Positions 1-11,024 are shown, counted from the first letter of the stretch. The stretch: 64,000 nucleotides of DNA from Cladorrhinum sp. PSN259 (GCA_033725935.1 MU867148.1:1-64000); one strand, 5' to 3'. Notes: generated by a model not told the origin, from the sequence alone. Numbers and translations are program-made.

Positions 1-126
1 TCCCTTTCCCTTTCCCTTTCCCTTTCCCTTTCCCTTTCCCTTTCCCTTTCCCTTTCCCTTTCCCTTTCCCTTTCCCTTTCCCTTTCCCTTTCCCTCTCCC
101 TTTCCCTCTCCCTTTCTCTGTCCCTT
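1..126. repeat. Hexanucleotide microsatellite TCCCTT/AAGGGA, about 20 copies
   Basis: Perfect TCCCTT units run from 1 to about 90. Units with single C/T changes follow to about 126. The period of six never slips, so on the minus strand it reads as an uninterrupted Arg-Glu dipeptide tract (AGG-GAA/GAG) continuous with the SprT-like reading frame. It is not the canonical fungal telomere repeat (CCCTAA). It continues past the window edge. Confidence 0.95.
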
Positions 127-872
127 TCCCTACCCAAACAAGGATACACCCTTTGTCCTTCCCTCCCACCTTCCCTCTCTTGACTACTTCTATAACCCCC
201 ACCCCCCTCCTCATCACCTCCCTCGTAAAACTTCTCCTCCCTAAACAGACTCAAATCAGCCTCGACCCTCCCCAAATAGAGTCCGGCACCTTCCTCGCCA
301 CCACACCAATCATCCATCAACTTGGCAATCTCCCGGAACCCCCTCGTGTGGCCCCCTTCATCCCTGGCACCAAACCCGCAGCAGATAAACATGTAAGAAT
401 GAATCAACTCGTGCAGGAAGGTACTAATCAGCAACCTCCTGCTCCACCTCTTATCCTTCAGTATGGCACTGCTCAGCACTATGAGCGTCTCGAACCCTTT
501 GCCTTTATTTTGGTTTTGCACCGCCTTACGCAGGGCGGTAGTGCCAATGACTTTGGGGTCGTTTTGTGCGTCTGAAGGGGACGACCAGTCCCACATTACT
601 CGCTGGGACAGACGGCCGTTGAAGAAGATTTCGTTGGCCGCGGAGAATATGGAGAGCAAAGAATCGTTGTCAAGCGGGGGCGGGTTTCGAGTGCGGGGCG
701 TGATGATGCTTCGGAGGATTCGTTCATGTTTTGAGTCTGGGTTTCGTCGGCGGAAATTTGATAGGTGGTCTCGGACTCGCTGGGCGGCTGTGAGGTCGTC
801 TAGGAGTTCGGTCGAGCCGCATCTGGAGGTTGGGTCTAGAGATATGGAGAGACCAGAGGCTGTGCGTTCCAT
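1..872 (-). CDS. SprT-like zinc metalloprotease domain protein (partial at left edge)
   Basis: The minus frame is open from an ATG at 872 to the window edge (about 290 codons), so the C-terminus is missing. Residues about 154-188 hold HELIH followed by a Gly/Cys-rich stretch and GGHTRGFREIAKLMDW. This is the HExxH...H zinc site of SprT-like proteases, the family that includes Spartan/Wss1-type proteins that clear DNA-protein crosslinks. The N-terminal part reads like the usual SprT substrate-binding region (LSIFSAANEIFFNGRL, then VMWDW). From about residue 249 the frame enters the hexanucleotide repeat at 1-126, which is exactly in phase and codes alternating Arg-Glu. The start is the first in-frame ATG; a further upstream exon cannot be excluded. 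The role in DNA-protein crosslink repair is inferred from the family, and a plain nuclear SprT-like protein is equally possible. Confidence 0.8.
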   Translation of the reverse strand, partial: MERTASGLSISLDPTSRCGSTELLDDLTAAQRVRDHLSNFRRRNPDSKHERILRSIITPRTRNPPPLDNDSLLSIFSAANEIFFNGRLSQRVMWDWSSPSDAQNDPKVIGTTALRKAVQNQNKGKGFETLIVLSSAILKDKRWSRRLLISTFLHELIHSYMFICCGFGARDEGGHTRGFREIAKLMDDWCGGEEGAGLYLGRVEADLSLFREEKFYEGGDEEGGGGYRSSQEREGGREGQRVYPCLGRERDRERERERERERERERERERERERERERERERERERERER

Positions 873-2928
873 TGGTACTTGGGCGGGTAGTTCGGAGGAC
901 GAGACGGGACGCCGGTATAGGCTCGGAGGCTGTGAGTGGGGGGCATGGTGTTTGTAGGGATCTGTGTGGTGTGCATGTTGTTGTGGGGGTGGGATGGGAA
1001 GGCCTGGGGAGTGGTGAGGATGGTGGTGAGGGTTCACATGTTGTTGGTGGTGGAGGTGCAAGTAAACGTGTGATGTTGCTGCTGCTTGAAAAGGACCAAA
1101 CGGACGCTCGTCGGCTGCCTTGAATGCGACCGTTTCATCGTATTGAACAAATTTTGGTCTTTTGTAACGTATTTCTGGAACGTAAAGGTCATCGTCGTCG
1201 TGGGCGTGGACGGTGCGCCTCTTTGCTGGAAAATAGGATGCGCCTGAAGCAATCGGCGGGTACCCGTCCCCGCCTAGCACCGGGAGAGCCATCGGACATG
1301 CTCGGGATTGTGGTCAGGCGAGGTGAAAGCAAAACAGCGAACAAAGTTCTTAAGAGCCTGTCAAAAAAAATTCCAAGGATAAAACGGAGAGAACCCGAAC
1401 GATCGGTTTTCCAAGAGCAAGGAAACAGAAAGGCAAAGAGCTGGTCGTATTACACGCCAGGGACGGCAGAGAGCCGGGAATGTTGCACCCACATGAACAA
1501 CCTCAAAAGGAAATCCCAATGGTAACTTTGTTGGGACGGTAAAGCGAAAAATGGCTTTTCCTTCTCGCCGTTTTTCCTTTCTCCCCTGTCATCCGACGCT
1601 CTTCCAAAGCTGGCCAACCTATTTTTTGCCTCTTCTTTTTTTTTTTTTTTTTTTTTAATTATTGTGGCGTCCTTTCCCCCTGGTTTACATTCCCATGAAG
1701 GACGCCAAAACATCTGCCGTCGGAGGGCCCGTGGAACCCATCAAGGTAACGCAGGAATTTCTCGCCTTCTGCAATGCCCAGGTGGGCACCCTGAAGGAAT
1801 GAACCGAAGAGAATACCCTATCCGACGATGTTTTGAGTGCTTGCCCTTGATGCAGGAAGCGGTCTGTCTGCTTGGATAGAGAGCGGGGGAAGCCAGCCGA
1901 CCCAGTGAGACACCAAGCAGCCTCAGCCGAGACAAAAGATGATGAACGGGAGTTGGTCAGCGGTGTGTGGGTATGGCTAGATTTGCCATTGACTACCACT
2001 GCAACTCGCACGCATATGCATCTTTTTGCAGTAGTGTCACGAGACTCGTGTGCTGGAAATGGGGGCTCGGCGATCGGTGATCAGAGCCAATACAGGTGAG
2101 AATAAGACGCCGCGCTGAATGGGTGAAGACGCCAACAGCAATCACAGGTGGGTCTAGTATGGGGAACCGGAGTAGATAAAAGTTCGGCAAGGGCAGCTCT
2201 AGATGAGAATTCGACTGGTGATGCTCATCGCGAGGATTGGCTGTACCTCAGACCTTCTTGGATTCTTCCTGATTTTCTGCCCAACCAAGAGCAGAAGGCT
2301 TCGTGGACTTCTTCATGCTGCATGAAAGCTCTGGCCGTCTACGGGCTCGTGCACCGAGGCCAGCTCAACCGCCAAGTGTTGGTGATGGTGATTGGTGCGT
2401 GATGGCTTGCTTGCCGAGACCATTGGCCGCCTCGACTTTCGTGAGCCGCTGTGCTGGTCTCCATCTAGACCACTTTTAGGCCATATCGTAGCCATTCACA
2501 GCCAGGGCTGATGCTGACAAGATCTTCTAACCTTGGAGAGAGAGAACCTGCGAGACAACAAACGGCGACACACAAGCTGGTGACAACAACAAGACGTCAG
2601 GATGGCACGCATGAACACTTCAGCAAACAAGAATTCTTTTCTATGATACTGGAAGGGGGTATATGAACTGGTTGCTGTACTAAAAAAACACCAGAAGGAG
2701 GTGGCAGGAAACTGCACTGCAAAGCAAATGGGAGAGGCAAAAGGGATCGTGACATCGTCCCGCGATAACTCCAGTATCCCGCGTCCCCGAAAGGAACGGC
2801 CCACCCACTTTGACACTTTGGCACTTTGGCGATGCCGGCCGCCCCGTCTACTCGAGCCAGCCAGCCAGTTGTTGAGTGTCGATCACAACAGACCCATAGT
2901 GGTTGCTGTTTGGTGACGAATCAAGCCT
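873..2928. other. Intergenic, about 2 kb; no supported gene
   Basis: This lies between the start of the SprT-like gene and the 3' end of the F-box gene, both on the minus strand. Short ORFs exist but none shows a domain, coding-like composition or a spliceable continuation. It holds a T-run (about 1637-1656). It should contain the SprT-like promoter and the F-box 3' UTR. Confidence 0.6.
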
Positions 2929-5143
2929 TCAAAGTCCACCCAAATTCTGAACCCACCACGCATCGTCGGCCTGCTTCTGCAATGCTCGCCTCATGCCCTC
3001 GCTGTATTTCTGTTCCTTGGCTGTTCTGGCCAGCGCTTCCGAATTCGGTGTATCGAGCTCCTCGAAATCCTCGGACGCGAAGCCTGGAAGGGATGAGAAA
3101 CTTAATAGCCCTAGTTTTTCGCCAGTCCAGAACAACAAATCATTGTCATTGACAGTGGCGTTATCTGTATGTCCTCCAGGCCGTGTTGGAAGCAGTTTTC
3201 TTGCGATATCGTCAATACCCGGCATGGAGCCGAATATTGAAGGGCCCTGGAATTGTTCGTTGTGCCCTATCTTGTGCCGACATACTTCCGTGAAGCCATC
3301 TCGCTCGAACCAGTTGATGTAACCCATACCATCGGAAAACGCTATGCGTGATCCGTGATTTACAACCGAAAGCACCTTGGATTGTGAAGCTGTTTGGCGG
3401 TTCTTGAAAGTTGAGGTCTGGAGCCCGCCAGGTCGGGGAAATTCTGACTGGTCTGCCGACAGCCCATAAAGCTCCAGAGAACCCTTCGTGTTGTATTCGC
3501 CACACGCAATCAGCGTCCTCCCGGTCCCGCTCTTGGTTTCTTCGACCTGCTCCAATGAAAGCTCACCTTTGCGACGGAGATCGCTATGCAAGGCCGAGAA
3601 AGGATACGGCAAACTTGATATGCTGCTCAGTCTGGCGCCAGAGTGGATGGAACCCTTGATTGAGGGGAACATTCTCCTGTCGTAATGCAGAATATTGGAG
3701 AAGCGGCCCGCAACATAGATGTCGTCGGATAGATCATCCGGCTGTCCGGGACGCTGGAGGTGCACAATGGAGAGAGGACCCGGTTGTGCGAGTGACGCGT
3801 AAGGGGGAAGTGGTTCATCGTCGAAGATATGCCGCAGACTTCGTTCATAGAAGTCTTGTTTTCCTATGCCGTCTACATGATCAACAGTCTCGACGATGTC
3901 CTGTGACGGTTTTCTCCGCTGTCGGTAGTCATAAAGGTGAATGCCAAAGCTCGTCCCGACCGTAAGCGGTACTTGTGGACTAGCGGATGACAACGTCGCG
4001 ATAGCCCATGTAAACGGCTCGCAATCAACAGCAGTTAATGTCTGTAGATCAACCTGAATAAGATCTGTAGGCTATTGGTCAGTCTTCTAGCCATCTTTTC
4101 CATGAGCTCCGGTTGGCACTTACGACTTTGGACGGCAAAGAAAGCGCAATGCTTCCAGCTATCAACAGTCACACACTCAGTGACACCCGAATCCACTCTT
4201 TTTGATCGCCTGCTATTATCGGCACGAGGACCATCAATGAAGAGAATGCCTGGTTTGCTCCGTGCAACAATTGCCCCCTTTTTCTTTCCAAAGCTCCCGC
4301 CACCCACATCCCATAGACACACCCCACCGTCATCCAATGGACAAACGGCAAGCACTCTCCCTTTTGCCCCTCCTGCGCCGTCAGCTTGGGTCGCTGCATC
4401 CGGATAATAGAGCGCCAACCCTCTCGCTTCAACAAAGTCAACGTGTGACCTTCCGTTCCCCGAATCTTGATCATCTCCACCATGACCAGTCTGATAAGGT
4501 AATTGCAACCAATTTATCTGTGCTGGTCCATGACGCTGGATATATTCATTGTACCATGACACCTTCTCTCCGGGAAATATCGGATCCCAGTTTGCCATAA
4601 TCCGGGCCCGTTCTCGGTCTCTTATGACGGTACTGTCAAGTAACGCCGGTTTGCTCGCAGACCTTACATCCGTGTCTGGTCCAGCGGTACCATCAGAGGT
4701 CCCTGGACCAGTGGCAGAGTTGATATGAGCGGTAGCAGCAATCACAAGATTCTTATCTTGGAGTACCTGGCGGCGACGCTCGAGGTTGGCGAGGTAGGAC
4801 GAGTCGTGTAGACATCGTGACCGCCAGTAGTTATTGTCGCGAGAGAGGTTGCGAAGATCTCGAGACACAAGTTGGATAGTAGTGAGTTCTTGTGGTTTGA
4901 GGACTAGATAGCAGGTCAGAAACTCTAACAACTTGGCAACCTTGGAAGTTGGGGTTGGCGTGGTGGGCAAAGGAGGAGGGGAAATCACTTACACGAAAAG
5001 ATGTGGAGAAGGATTTCCCCTGGAAGACTGCCCAGACCCGCCATGGTATCTGAATGGCTGCGGGTCTCCTTGGAAGAAGATGACGGGCTGCGCTGTTGAT
5101 TGGGGGGGTCTGGGTGTGGGATCGGAATCGAAGGCGATTCCAT
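2929..5143 (-). CDS. F-box protein with WD-like C-terminal part
   Basis: The model is complement(join(2929..4064,4124..4903,4993..5143)), 688 aa. Donors are GTAAGT twice; acceptors are CTACAG and CTATCTAG. The exon 1/2 junction assembles an F-box at about residues 34-80: LGSLPGEILLHIFSFLKPQE, then LVSRDLRNLSRDNNYWRSRC. F-box proteins bridge Skp1 to substrates in SCF ubiquitin ligases. The rest contains blade-like strands such as GGVCLWDVGG and GTSFGIHLYDYR, suggesting a degenerate beta-propeller for substrate binding, but I see no regular WD repeats. The start at 5143 is the first in-frame ATG; Met34 just before the F-box is an alternative. The substrate is unknown. Confidence 0.85.
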
Positions 5144-7425
5144 GCTATTGACAAAGTCTAGTACCTATGCAATCCCCGCCTTGTGTTGTCGCTCGAAAAT
5201 CAAAGAGAATAGCGCGGTGGTACAAGACAAGAGAGTCATTGTGTGGTCAAACAAGACAATCGGAGGGGTTAACCTGGCGGCGCAACATATACCCGGCTCG
5301 CACCTGTCATGGAGGACAAACCCTTCAGGGGGTGTTGGGAGGTAAGCACATGCGAAATTGGGATCACATCAAAGCGGGCATGTTATGAGATACCGCAGGG
5401 GATAAAGACGGCCTTTTGATAACGGGAAAAGATGCACCAGATATGCCAAGTCATACAGTGTAGGTCTGGACCTCTTAGTGTAGGACTTTTTGACGAGTGG
5501 GGGAGGGGTCGAATCGAAGGTTCCAGGAACCCTCAGTTGCTTCGTTCTTTCTTCAAGTTGTCTGGGGGTGCGGCAACTGCGGACCGGAGACGGAACCCCG
5601 CGAACAAGCCGGAAATGCCGGCTCCACCACCAGAACTGGCCAATAGATAAGGTTACTGCACGATAAAAGCTTTCTCACACCATTCCGAATGCGGAAAGGG
5701 CGATGCCCCCAGTTTAACCTCATCTCTTTTTCAACGACATTTCCTTCATGGAAGATGGATACTATATCGCTAATTCTGGGAGCAGTCGTGAGAAATTGAA
5801 ACATTGAATAGCTGCTTGAGATATAGATTGTTCGCTAATTCTCTCATCAGGAATAATTGCCATGATCTGAATGTCCATAGCTCCAGGTTCCTTACTCAAT
5901 CACCTCTTGACGAAAAAAACTTTTTAGCGAGCGAGCTGCTGTGCTATTAGCTCTCCATTGACAGATGGGCAAACATAGGTAGTCCTTGCTTTGGCCCTGA
6001 GTGGAAGGTGTACCATTAAAGGTTCAACGCCCAGGGTGAAGCTCAATCTGCATACATCACCCTGCCCCTTTTCGGTCATGGTAGGGGAGTCTGGTTTCAG
6101 ATAGCGTATGTTTTGAGCAGCAGGCCATCTGGCATCTCCGCTGAGATATGCAACACTGCCGGAAATCTTGATGTCTCAAGAAGGGGAACAATTTGTGAGA
6201 ACAAAATCCAGACTCCGATGGTTCATCCCAAGCCTTAAATCCACATGTCGCGGCCTAATGCCGATTATACGAGATTGCGGCGTCTGAGGGGGGTCCTATT
6301 ATAGAGACGACAACTTACTCACCGGTGTGCGCGGATTTCGGATGAGAGTTACACATCGCCATGGGCTTCCCAGCAAGTGTTGTGGACAAGTCAAATGATC
6401 GCCAGAGGTCCTGAGTGGGTGTTTTGCGTAGCTTGACATCTACGTTCGTCATGAGCTTGACAGGAGTGAGTTGGGCGGTTTGCGCGGTTGCAGATGTGCA
6501 AAACAGCACTCAATTTGGCTTCATTTTCTCTCTTTCTCTCTTCTAGTCTCATTTTTTCTTTTTTTTTCTTTTGTTATCTTTTTCTATTAGGTTTACCGGC
6601 TCTCAACTAGGCAAGTTGTTCAGAGAAGAGAAAAAAGTGCAAAGATATCCGAGTGATCATTTTTTTCTTTCCCTTGATCAATTGCAGTACTTTAAGTGTT
6701 TCTTTCATCCCTAATTCATTATACATACAGCTCCTCTATCCTCTTTCCAGTTGCCTCAACAGCGCCGAGAGAAGAGCAGCGACACAAGAGCTCACCCAAC
6801 TTCTTTTACTCTTATATATGTCGCCCAAGCATTCCGAATCCACATCTTCTTAACATCTCTGAAACTCATTGCGAGCCCGCTCATCTTAGGCACCAGGTCA
6901 TTTAATTAGACTAAACGTATCAGATACCTATAGAGGTACTACTTGAGATATCAACCAAGCCGCCATCCGTCCTTTACTACCGCTCTCTCATCCTGGAGCA
7001 GCTCACAATTTCATACCTTCTTTCACCACGCTACCTCTTACTTTCCCCATCCATTCTTTTTCAGAGCTCGCCTTATTCGTCACAGCCAACTCATACAGCC
7101 TCTGCTTCCCCAAGCTTGGTTGGCGCTCTGAGCAGCTGCAAAAACTTACAATTCTTTACAAGAAAACCCACACCCTTTCTCCTCCCGCACCCGCCTCTGC
7201 ATAGACTTCCCAGGTTCGACCTACGACTTTTGATTCTTGTTCTTATCAAACAGCACGAGTTTCATTAAGCAGTACTTCTCCTGCAAGCAGTTTTCAACCA
7301 ATCAACGGAGCCTGCGTTTGTCTCGCAGCTACTTCTCAAGTTTGATTATTCGACTTGCTCGATTCTCGTCCAATATCGATCAAGAGAATATATCATTTGA
7401 GAACGTTCTTTCTCCATTACTACAG

Positions 7426-7452
7426 ATGTCGACTTGCTTCCTAAAAACCTGA
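7426..7452 (+). promoter_or_regulatory. uORF 1 (8 codons) in the leader of the 7830 gene
   Basis: ATG TCG ACT TGC ... TGA, eight sense codons, upstream of the inferred 5' UTR intron. If transcription starts upstream, scanning ribosomes would meet it first. Whether it is in the mRNA is inferred. Confidence 0.35.
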
Positions 7453-7631
7453 ACTGGGTTTTATCAGAGAGAAAAAAAAGTCGACAAAAAGTCGCTAAAA
7501 GTCGAGGAAAGTGCAGCAGCGTTGGTCGAGCGTTCCTGCCCAAACTGTTTCCACAAATCCGCTCACGGGTGGCCGTGCCTTCCTCATCTTCTAGACTTCA
7601 CCAATATCCCATTTCGCGGACTTTTAGGGCT

Positions 7632-7694
7632 ATGGACCTTGAAAGTTTCGCGGTCAGCGGGTCGGCAGTCGTGGTGCATCGTTCGATCTCTTGA
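7632..7694 (+). promoter_or_regulatory. uORF 2 (20 codons) in the leader of the 7830 gene
   Basis: An ATG opens a 20-residue peptide (MDLESFAVSG...) that ends in TGA 21 nt before the 5' UTR donor GTATGC at 7716. It is not in frame with the main ORF after splicing and could damp translation. Confidence 0.35.
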
Positions 7695-7715
7695 ACCTTG
7701 TTCTTGGGGCCACAG

Positions 7716-7817
7716 GTATGCTTCTCTGGTTCACACACTCGCGTGCAACTTGCGACTTTCAATGGATGCATTTCCATTATTCTCTTTCTCAGAATTATAC
7801 CTAGTTGGCACTCACAG
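7716..7817 (+). other. Predicted 5' UTR intron of the 7830 gene
   Basis: GTATGC donor after CCACAG, and ACTCACAG acceptor 12 nt before the ATG at 7830. The 102-nt stretch would otherwise add a 44-residue N-terminal extension without coding character, so I place the start after it. Confidence 0.6.
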
Positions 7818-7829
7818 AGATTCTCAGCG

Positions 7830-10778
7830 ATGGCCGTCTTCGGCAACGACGACTGCGATGCTCGCAACCATGCGGACTCTCATCCGAACGAGAGGCCGTT
7901 GTCGCCCGAGATACCGCTATCACCTGTTCTTCTCTCTCCAAAGGTGCGATCCATCACTCCAAAGCCGACCATCTTTAGCAATTTGGGGGATGCTCATCTC
8001 GCCATCACGGCGAGGCTCGTTTCGCGATCTGCCGCCCAAACCGTTCCGCACACTCCATTTAACAGCCGGTGTGGCTCTCCGGTCAACCATTTAGACCAAG
8101 GCAAATTAATCGGTGTTCTTTCTAGCATTCAACACAAGGAGTTTGCGACCAATAATCATGTCGTTAACGGAAGATGTTTGACGGGCTATGCAGCTTCCAG
8201 TCCCGCTATTGTCGCGAAACCAGAGCAAGACAAGGTCGAGGTTGCCGGCACTATTCCTGCCGTCTCCAGCGGCAGTCATCGCGAAGGGAGCTATAACGAC
8301 GACTTTGATCCTGATAGGGACTGGATGAATGGACCTGGTCCAGATATTAACTCCATCCGAGCGCCTCGTGAGACAGGGAGCACAGTCATTAACATTTATC
8401 AACAATATCTGCCCTCCACCATTCTTGGATCAACGACATCATCCAATGAGCTCAGAGCTGCTGCTGTTCAAGACTCAACTCACGATGATGAAAGATCGCA
8501 TCCTTCAGAAAGCAGTCAAGAATACGGCTCAGATAGGCACTATACGCTGGCCCATAGCCCTAGTCTCGAGACAGTGGAGATTGAGCAGGCCACTGGTCGC
8601 GAAAATTCGGGAAAACATCGTTGGCAGATGTACTCGACGCCTGGAGACGCCCCAAGCGTGCCTTTACCTGAGCTGCCGCATCACCATGGCACAACTCAGC
8701 AGTCTTTGGCGGCAACCAGTGATGATCCTGAATCCAATACCTCCGCAATTCACTCGATTGATTCGCTTTCAAATTCTCAAGTCCTGCTCAACAAGCTGTC
8801 CATTGACGATCAAGAATCGAGACCGACTGCACCTGCCTTTGCTCCTCGCAGCGACCTCTTACCTCCCAGTCGCACAAGCCAGTTTTTCACCATTCACTGC
8901 ATCGAAGGAGAGCAGTCACCTCGTAAGGGTTATGAGCATACTAGAGGAGAATTCTACGCCGGTCCAGAAGTCAGCCAGGCTGCGTTCTCGACTGGCACCG
9001 GCGGTGTCATATCTGAGTCTGATGAAGACCCATTCCAATATGATCGCAACTCTTACGGCTTGTTCCTTCAGCGCGACAGAGAGAGAGAAGTAAGCGCTGC
9101 CCTAGAGCACATAGACAGCTCCAGTATACCTTCACCAGGTAAACAGACAACAGTGCATCATCGGGACTCATCATCATCGATCCACCCGGCTTCCACAACA
9201 TCAGCGGTCCCAACAAACTTCCAATCTTCAAGACGGCCACTACAGAGCAATAATCCGTTTCTGAGCAGACTAGACTTTTACCATGCATCACCAGTTGGCG
9301 GCGCTTGGGAAGGACTTCATGACCCCAACGAGATCAGAATACCGGTGCAACCTCCGAATCCCACGCCCGCCCACAGGCCTGCCCTCAATGGCCCCGAACT
9401 TATTCAAAAAGGAGGACTCACGACCGGATGGCAAGATAAGGCCTATTCTGAAGGCTTACAGAATCTAGTGGCCGATGGAGGTGACTGGGAGACTGTTGGA
9501 ACGGATGTTGGGCACTTTGACAGCAACCGTGCTTGTGCTTCTGGGACTGGGCTAAGTGGTAGCCACCTGATCAAGGTCACTGGTAGCAGTATCGCCGATT
9601 ATTCCGATATTAGCGATTTTGCGCCGGCTCGTTTCGATGTATTCGCATCCACAGAGAGAATCTTGCAGCACCCCGGGGCTGAGTGCGGCCCGAATAACCG
9701 TGTGCTCCGGAACCTCAAAGAGACTGGCCGTCCGATATTCCTACCCAAACCCCGAGTTCACAGAGTGAATGGCTACCCCCAGGACTCCTGTCGTATCTTT
9801 ACCGATCCTACAGCTGCGAGTAGCGGGTCTTCGGCTAGAAGCCAGCTGCTTGACAAACTGAAGTTCAGCAAGCGCATGCGTCGTCATAACGAAACGACAC
9901 AGGGGCCGCGGTTTGATCCATATAAACCTATCAAAGAACATTCTCCGACCAACGTATCTGACCCTTGGAGTCAGCATGATGCTGCCAATAGTTGTGCGGG
10001 AAAGGGCAAAGGGAAGGATTTCAATGCAAGTGTTCCGGGTCGCACTCGCCATAGAGTATATACGACCGAGCAGGTGGTGATGCAGGGTAAGAAACCAGGA
10101 CAGTCATCAAATCCGAATAAGGAAAACCGAATCACACCTCCCCAAGCTGCCAAGTCACCAGCAACAGGGTCCCCTACCCTCTTCAATTTTCCACTCATCA
10201 CCCTTGAAGAAGCAGCAAAGAAACAAGCCATGAGGATTGACAATGGAGAAGACGACATGACAATTACGAGTGGTGGCAGAACCCGCCAGGATTCCAGCGC
10301 CATGTCTTCAAGAGCGACTCAGAGAACAACACCTCCTACACCCTGCATCAGCAAGCCTACGCCAGTCCACTATCGTAACCAGACCGGCCTGGGCTTTCCA
10401 AATGCTGCTGCTCATTATCCCGGTTACTCTTTCGATAACGGATTCAGTGGTCACGGCCGTGATGATTCAATCGTATTTGCCTTGAGCAGTGCGAGTTCCC
10501 AAATCCCCGGACGGGCAGTCTTTCCCAGGTCATGCAGGAATCCATTTGGCTTCAGCCGTGGATCTGTAAGAAGTACTTTCAGCTTCCCAAAGTGGCCGCT
10601 CGCACCGTCTCGTCCTGTGACGCACGAGGCGCCGGATAGAATGCAGAATAAGAAACCGGGGAGGATGAAGTACAAGTTTTCTCGGAGGGATACTGGACCG
10701 CGACTCCCACAGATTGTTGACGAGGAGACTGCAACAAGTTTCAATTTGGAAGCGGACGAAAACGCTCATCTGTCATAG
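7830..10778 (+). CDS. Large Ser/Pro-rich, mostly disordered protein (short form)
   Basis: A single open frame of 982 codons from the ATG at 7830 (MAVFGNDDCDARNH) to TAG at 10776-10778. It is rich in Ser, Pro, Asn and Gln, with acidic patches and short ordered islands: DFYHASPVGGAWEGLHDPNE, GDWETVGTDVGHFDSN and SSARSQLLDKLKFSKRMRR. I recognise no catalytic domain. The frame immediately after the TAG stays open for 81 more codons and codes two hydrophobic segments (see the next entry), so the real product may be longer and membrane-anchored. The leader carries uORFs and an intron, suggesting translational control. A signalling or scaffold role is possible but not shown. Confidence 0.8.
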   Translation: MAVFGNDDCDARNHADSHPNERPLSPEIPLSPVLLSPKVRSITPKPTIFSNLGDAHLAITARLVSRSAAQTVPHTPFNSRCGSPVNHLDQGKLIGVLSSIQHKEFATNNHVVNGRCLTGYAASSPAIVAKPEQDKVEVAGTIPAVSSGSHREGSYNDDFDPDRDWMNGPGPDINSIRAPRETGSTVINIYQQYLPSTILGSTTSSNELRAAAVQDSTHDDERSHPSESSQEYGSDRHYTLAHSPSLETVEIEQATGRENSGKHRWQMYSTPGDAPSVPLPELPHHHGTTQQSLAATSDDPESNTSAIHSIDSLSNSQVLLNKLSIDDQESRPTAPAFAPRSDLLPPSRTSQFFTIHCIEGEQSPRKGYEHTRGEFYAGPEVSQAAFSTGTGGVISESDEDPFQYDRNSYGLFLQRDREREVSAALEHIDSSSIPSPGKQTTVHHRDSSSSIHPASTTSAVPTNFQSSRRPLQSNNPFLSRLDFYHASPVGGAWEGLHDPNEIRIPVQPPNPTPAHRPALNGPELIQKGGLTTGWQDKAYSEGLQNLVADGGDWETVGTDVGHFDSNRACASGTGLSGSHLIKVTGSSIADYSDISDFAPARFDVFASTERILQHPGAECGPNNRVLRNLKETGRPIFLPKPRVHRVNGYPQDSCRIFTDPTAASSGSSARSQLLDKLKFSKRMRRHNETTQGPRFDPYKPIKEHSPTNVSDPWSQHDAANSCAGKGKGKDFNASVPGRTRHRVYTTEQVVMQGKKPGQSSNPNKENRITPPQAAKSPATGSPTLFNFPLITLEEAAKKQAMRIDNGEDDMTITSGGRTRQDSSAMSSRATQRTTPPTPCISKPTPVHYRNQTGLGFPNAAAHYPGYSFDNGFSGHGRDDSIVFALSSASSQIPGRAVFPRSCRNPFGFSRGSVRSTFSFPKWPLAPSRPVTHEAPDRMQNKKPGRMKYKFSRRDTGPRLPQIVDEETATSFNLEADENAHLS

Positions 10779-11024
10779 GATGCACGGAGGAAGCGTCAAG
10801 TCTGCTACTACCTAGCGCTGGCAATATCTGTTTTGCCTTTTATGTCCATCTTGGTTTGCAAAGGGATGTTCAATAGTGCCTTGTCTTGGTACACGCGAGG
10901 AGAGATTGGAAGGTTCACTCACAAACAACGCCGCAATGTCAGTATTGTTGGTGGTACGGTTGCGGCCCTTTGGTTAGTAGTTGTCGCGGTTGTCGTGACT
11001 TTACTCATCAGTGCCAAGCGGTAA
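10779..11024 (+). CDS. In-frame C-terminal two-helix membrane segment, probable alternative last exon of the 7830 gene
   Basis: This is the same frame as the upstream ORF, 81 codons to TAA. It codes a basic flank (DARRKRQ), a hydrophobic segment (VCYYLALAISVLPFMSILVC), a polar loop with SWYTRGEIGRFTHKQRRN, and a second hydrophobic segment (VGGTVAALWLVVVAVVVTLL) ending ISAKR. The TAG at 10776-10778 also fits a 3' splice acceptor (CTGTCATAG). Donors that keep the frame exist: GTAAGA at 10566 (213-nt intron) and weak GTTGAC at 10716 (63 nt). The hydrophobic pattern and codon use look like real coding. Which donor is used, or whether readthrough occurs, I cannot tell. Confidence 0.6.
   Translation, partial: DARRKRQVCYYLALAISVLPFMSILVCKGMFNSALSWYTRGEIGRFTHKQRRNVSIVGGTVAALWLVVVAVVVTLLISAKR

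Larger units (their letters stand above)
5144..7715. other. Intergenic plus long 5' leader of the downstream gene
   Basis: No convincing gene. A minus-strand stretch at 6315-6509 is open but begins with GTG and cannot be extended. From about 6530 rightwards the plus strand becomes pyrimidine-rich, typical of fungal promoters and long leaders, and it carries at least two short uORFs close to the 5' UTR intron at 7716. Confidence 0.5.

Noticed and set aside
1..126. Telomere end at the left edge
   Set aside because: The repeat is TCCCTT, not the fungal telomeric CCCTAA, and it is in frame with a coding sequence, so I treat it as a coding microsatellite.
463..957. Plus-strand 164-codon ORF
   Set aside because: Antisense shadow of the SprT-like gene; no domain, and the minus frame has HELIH with good coding character.
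6315..6509. Minus-strand small ORF (64 codons)
   Set aside because: Starts with GTG, has no extension by plausible splicing and no recognisable content.
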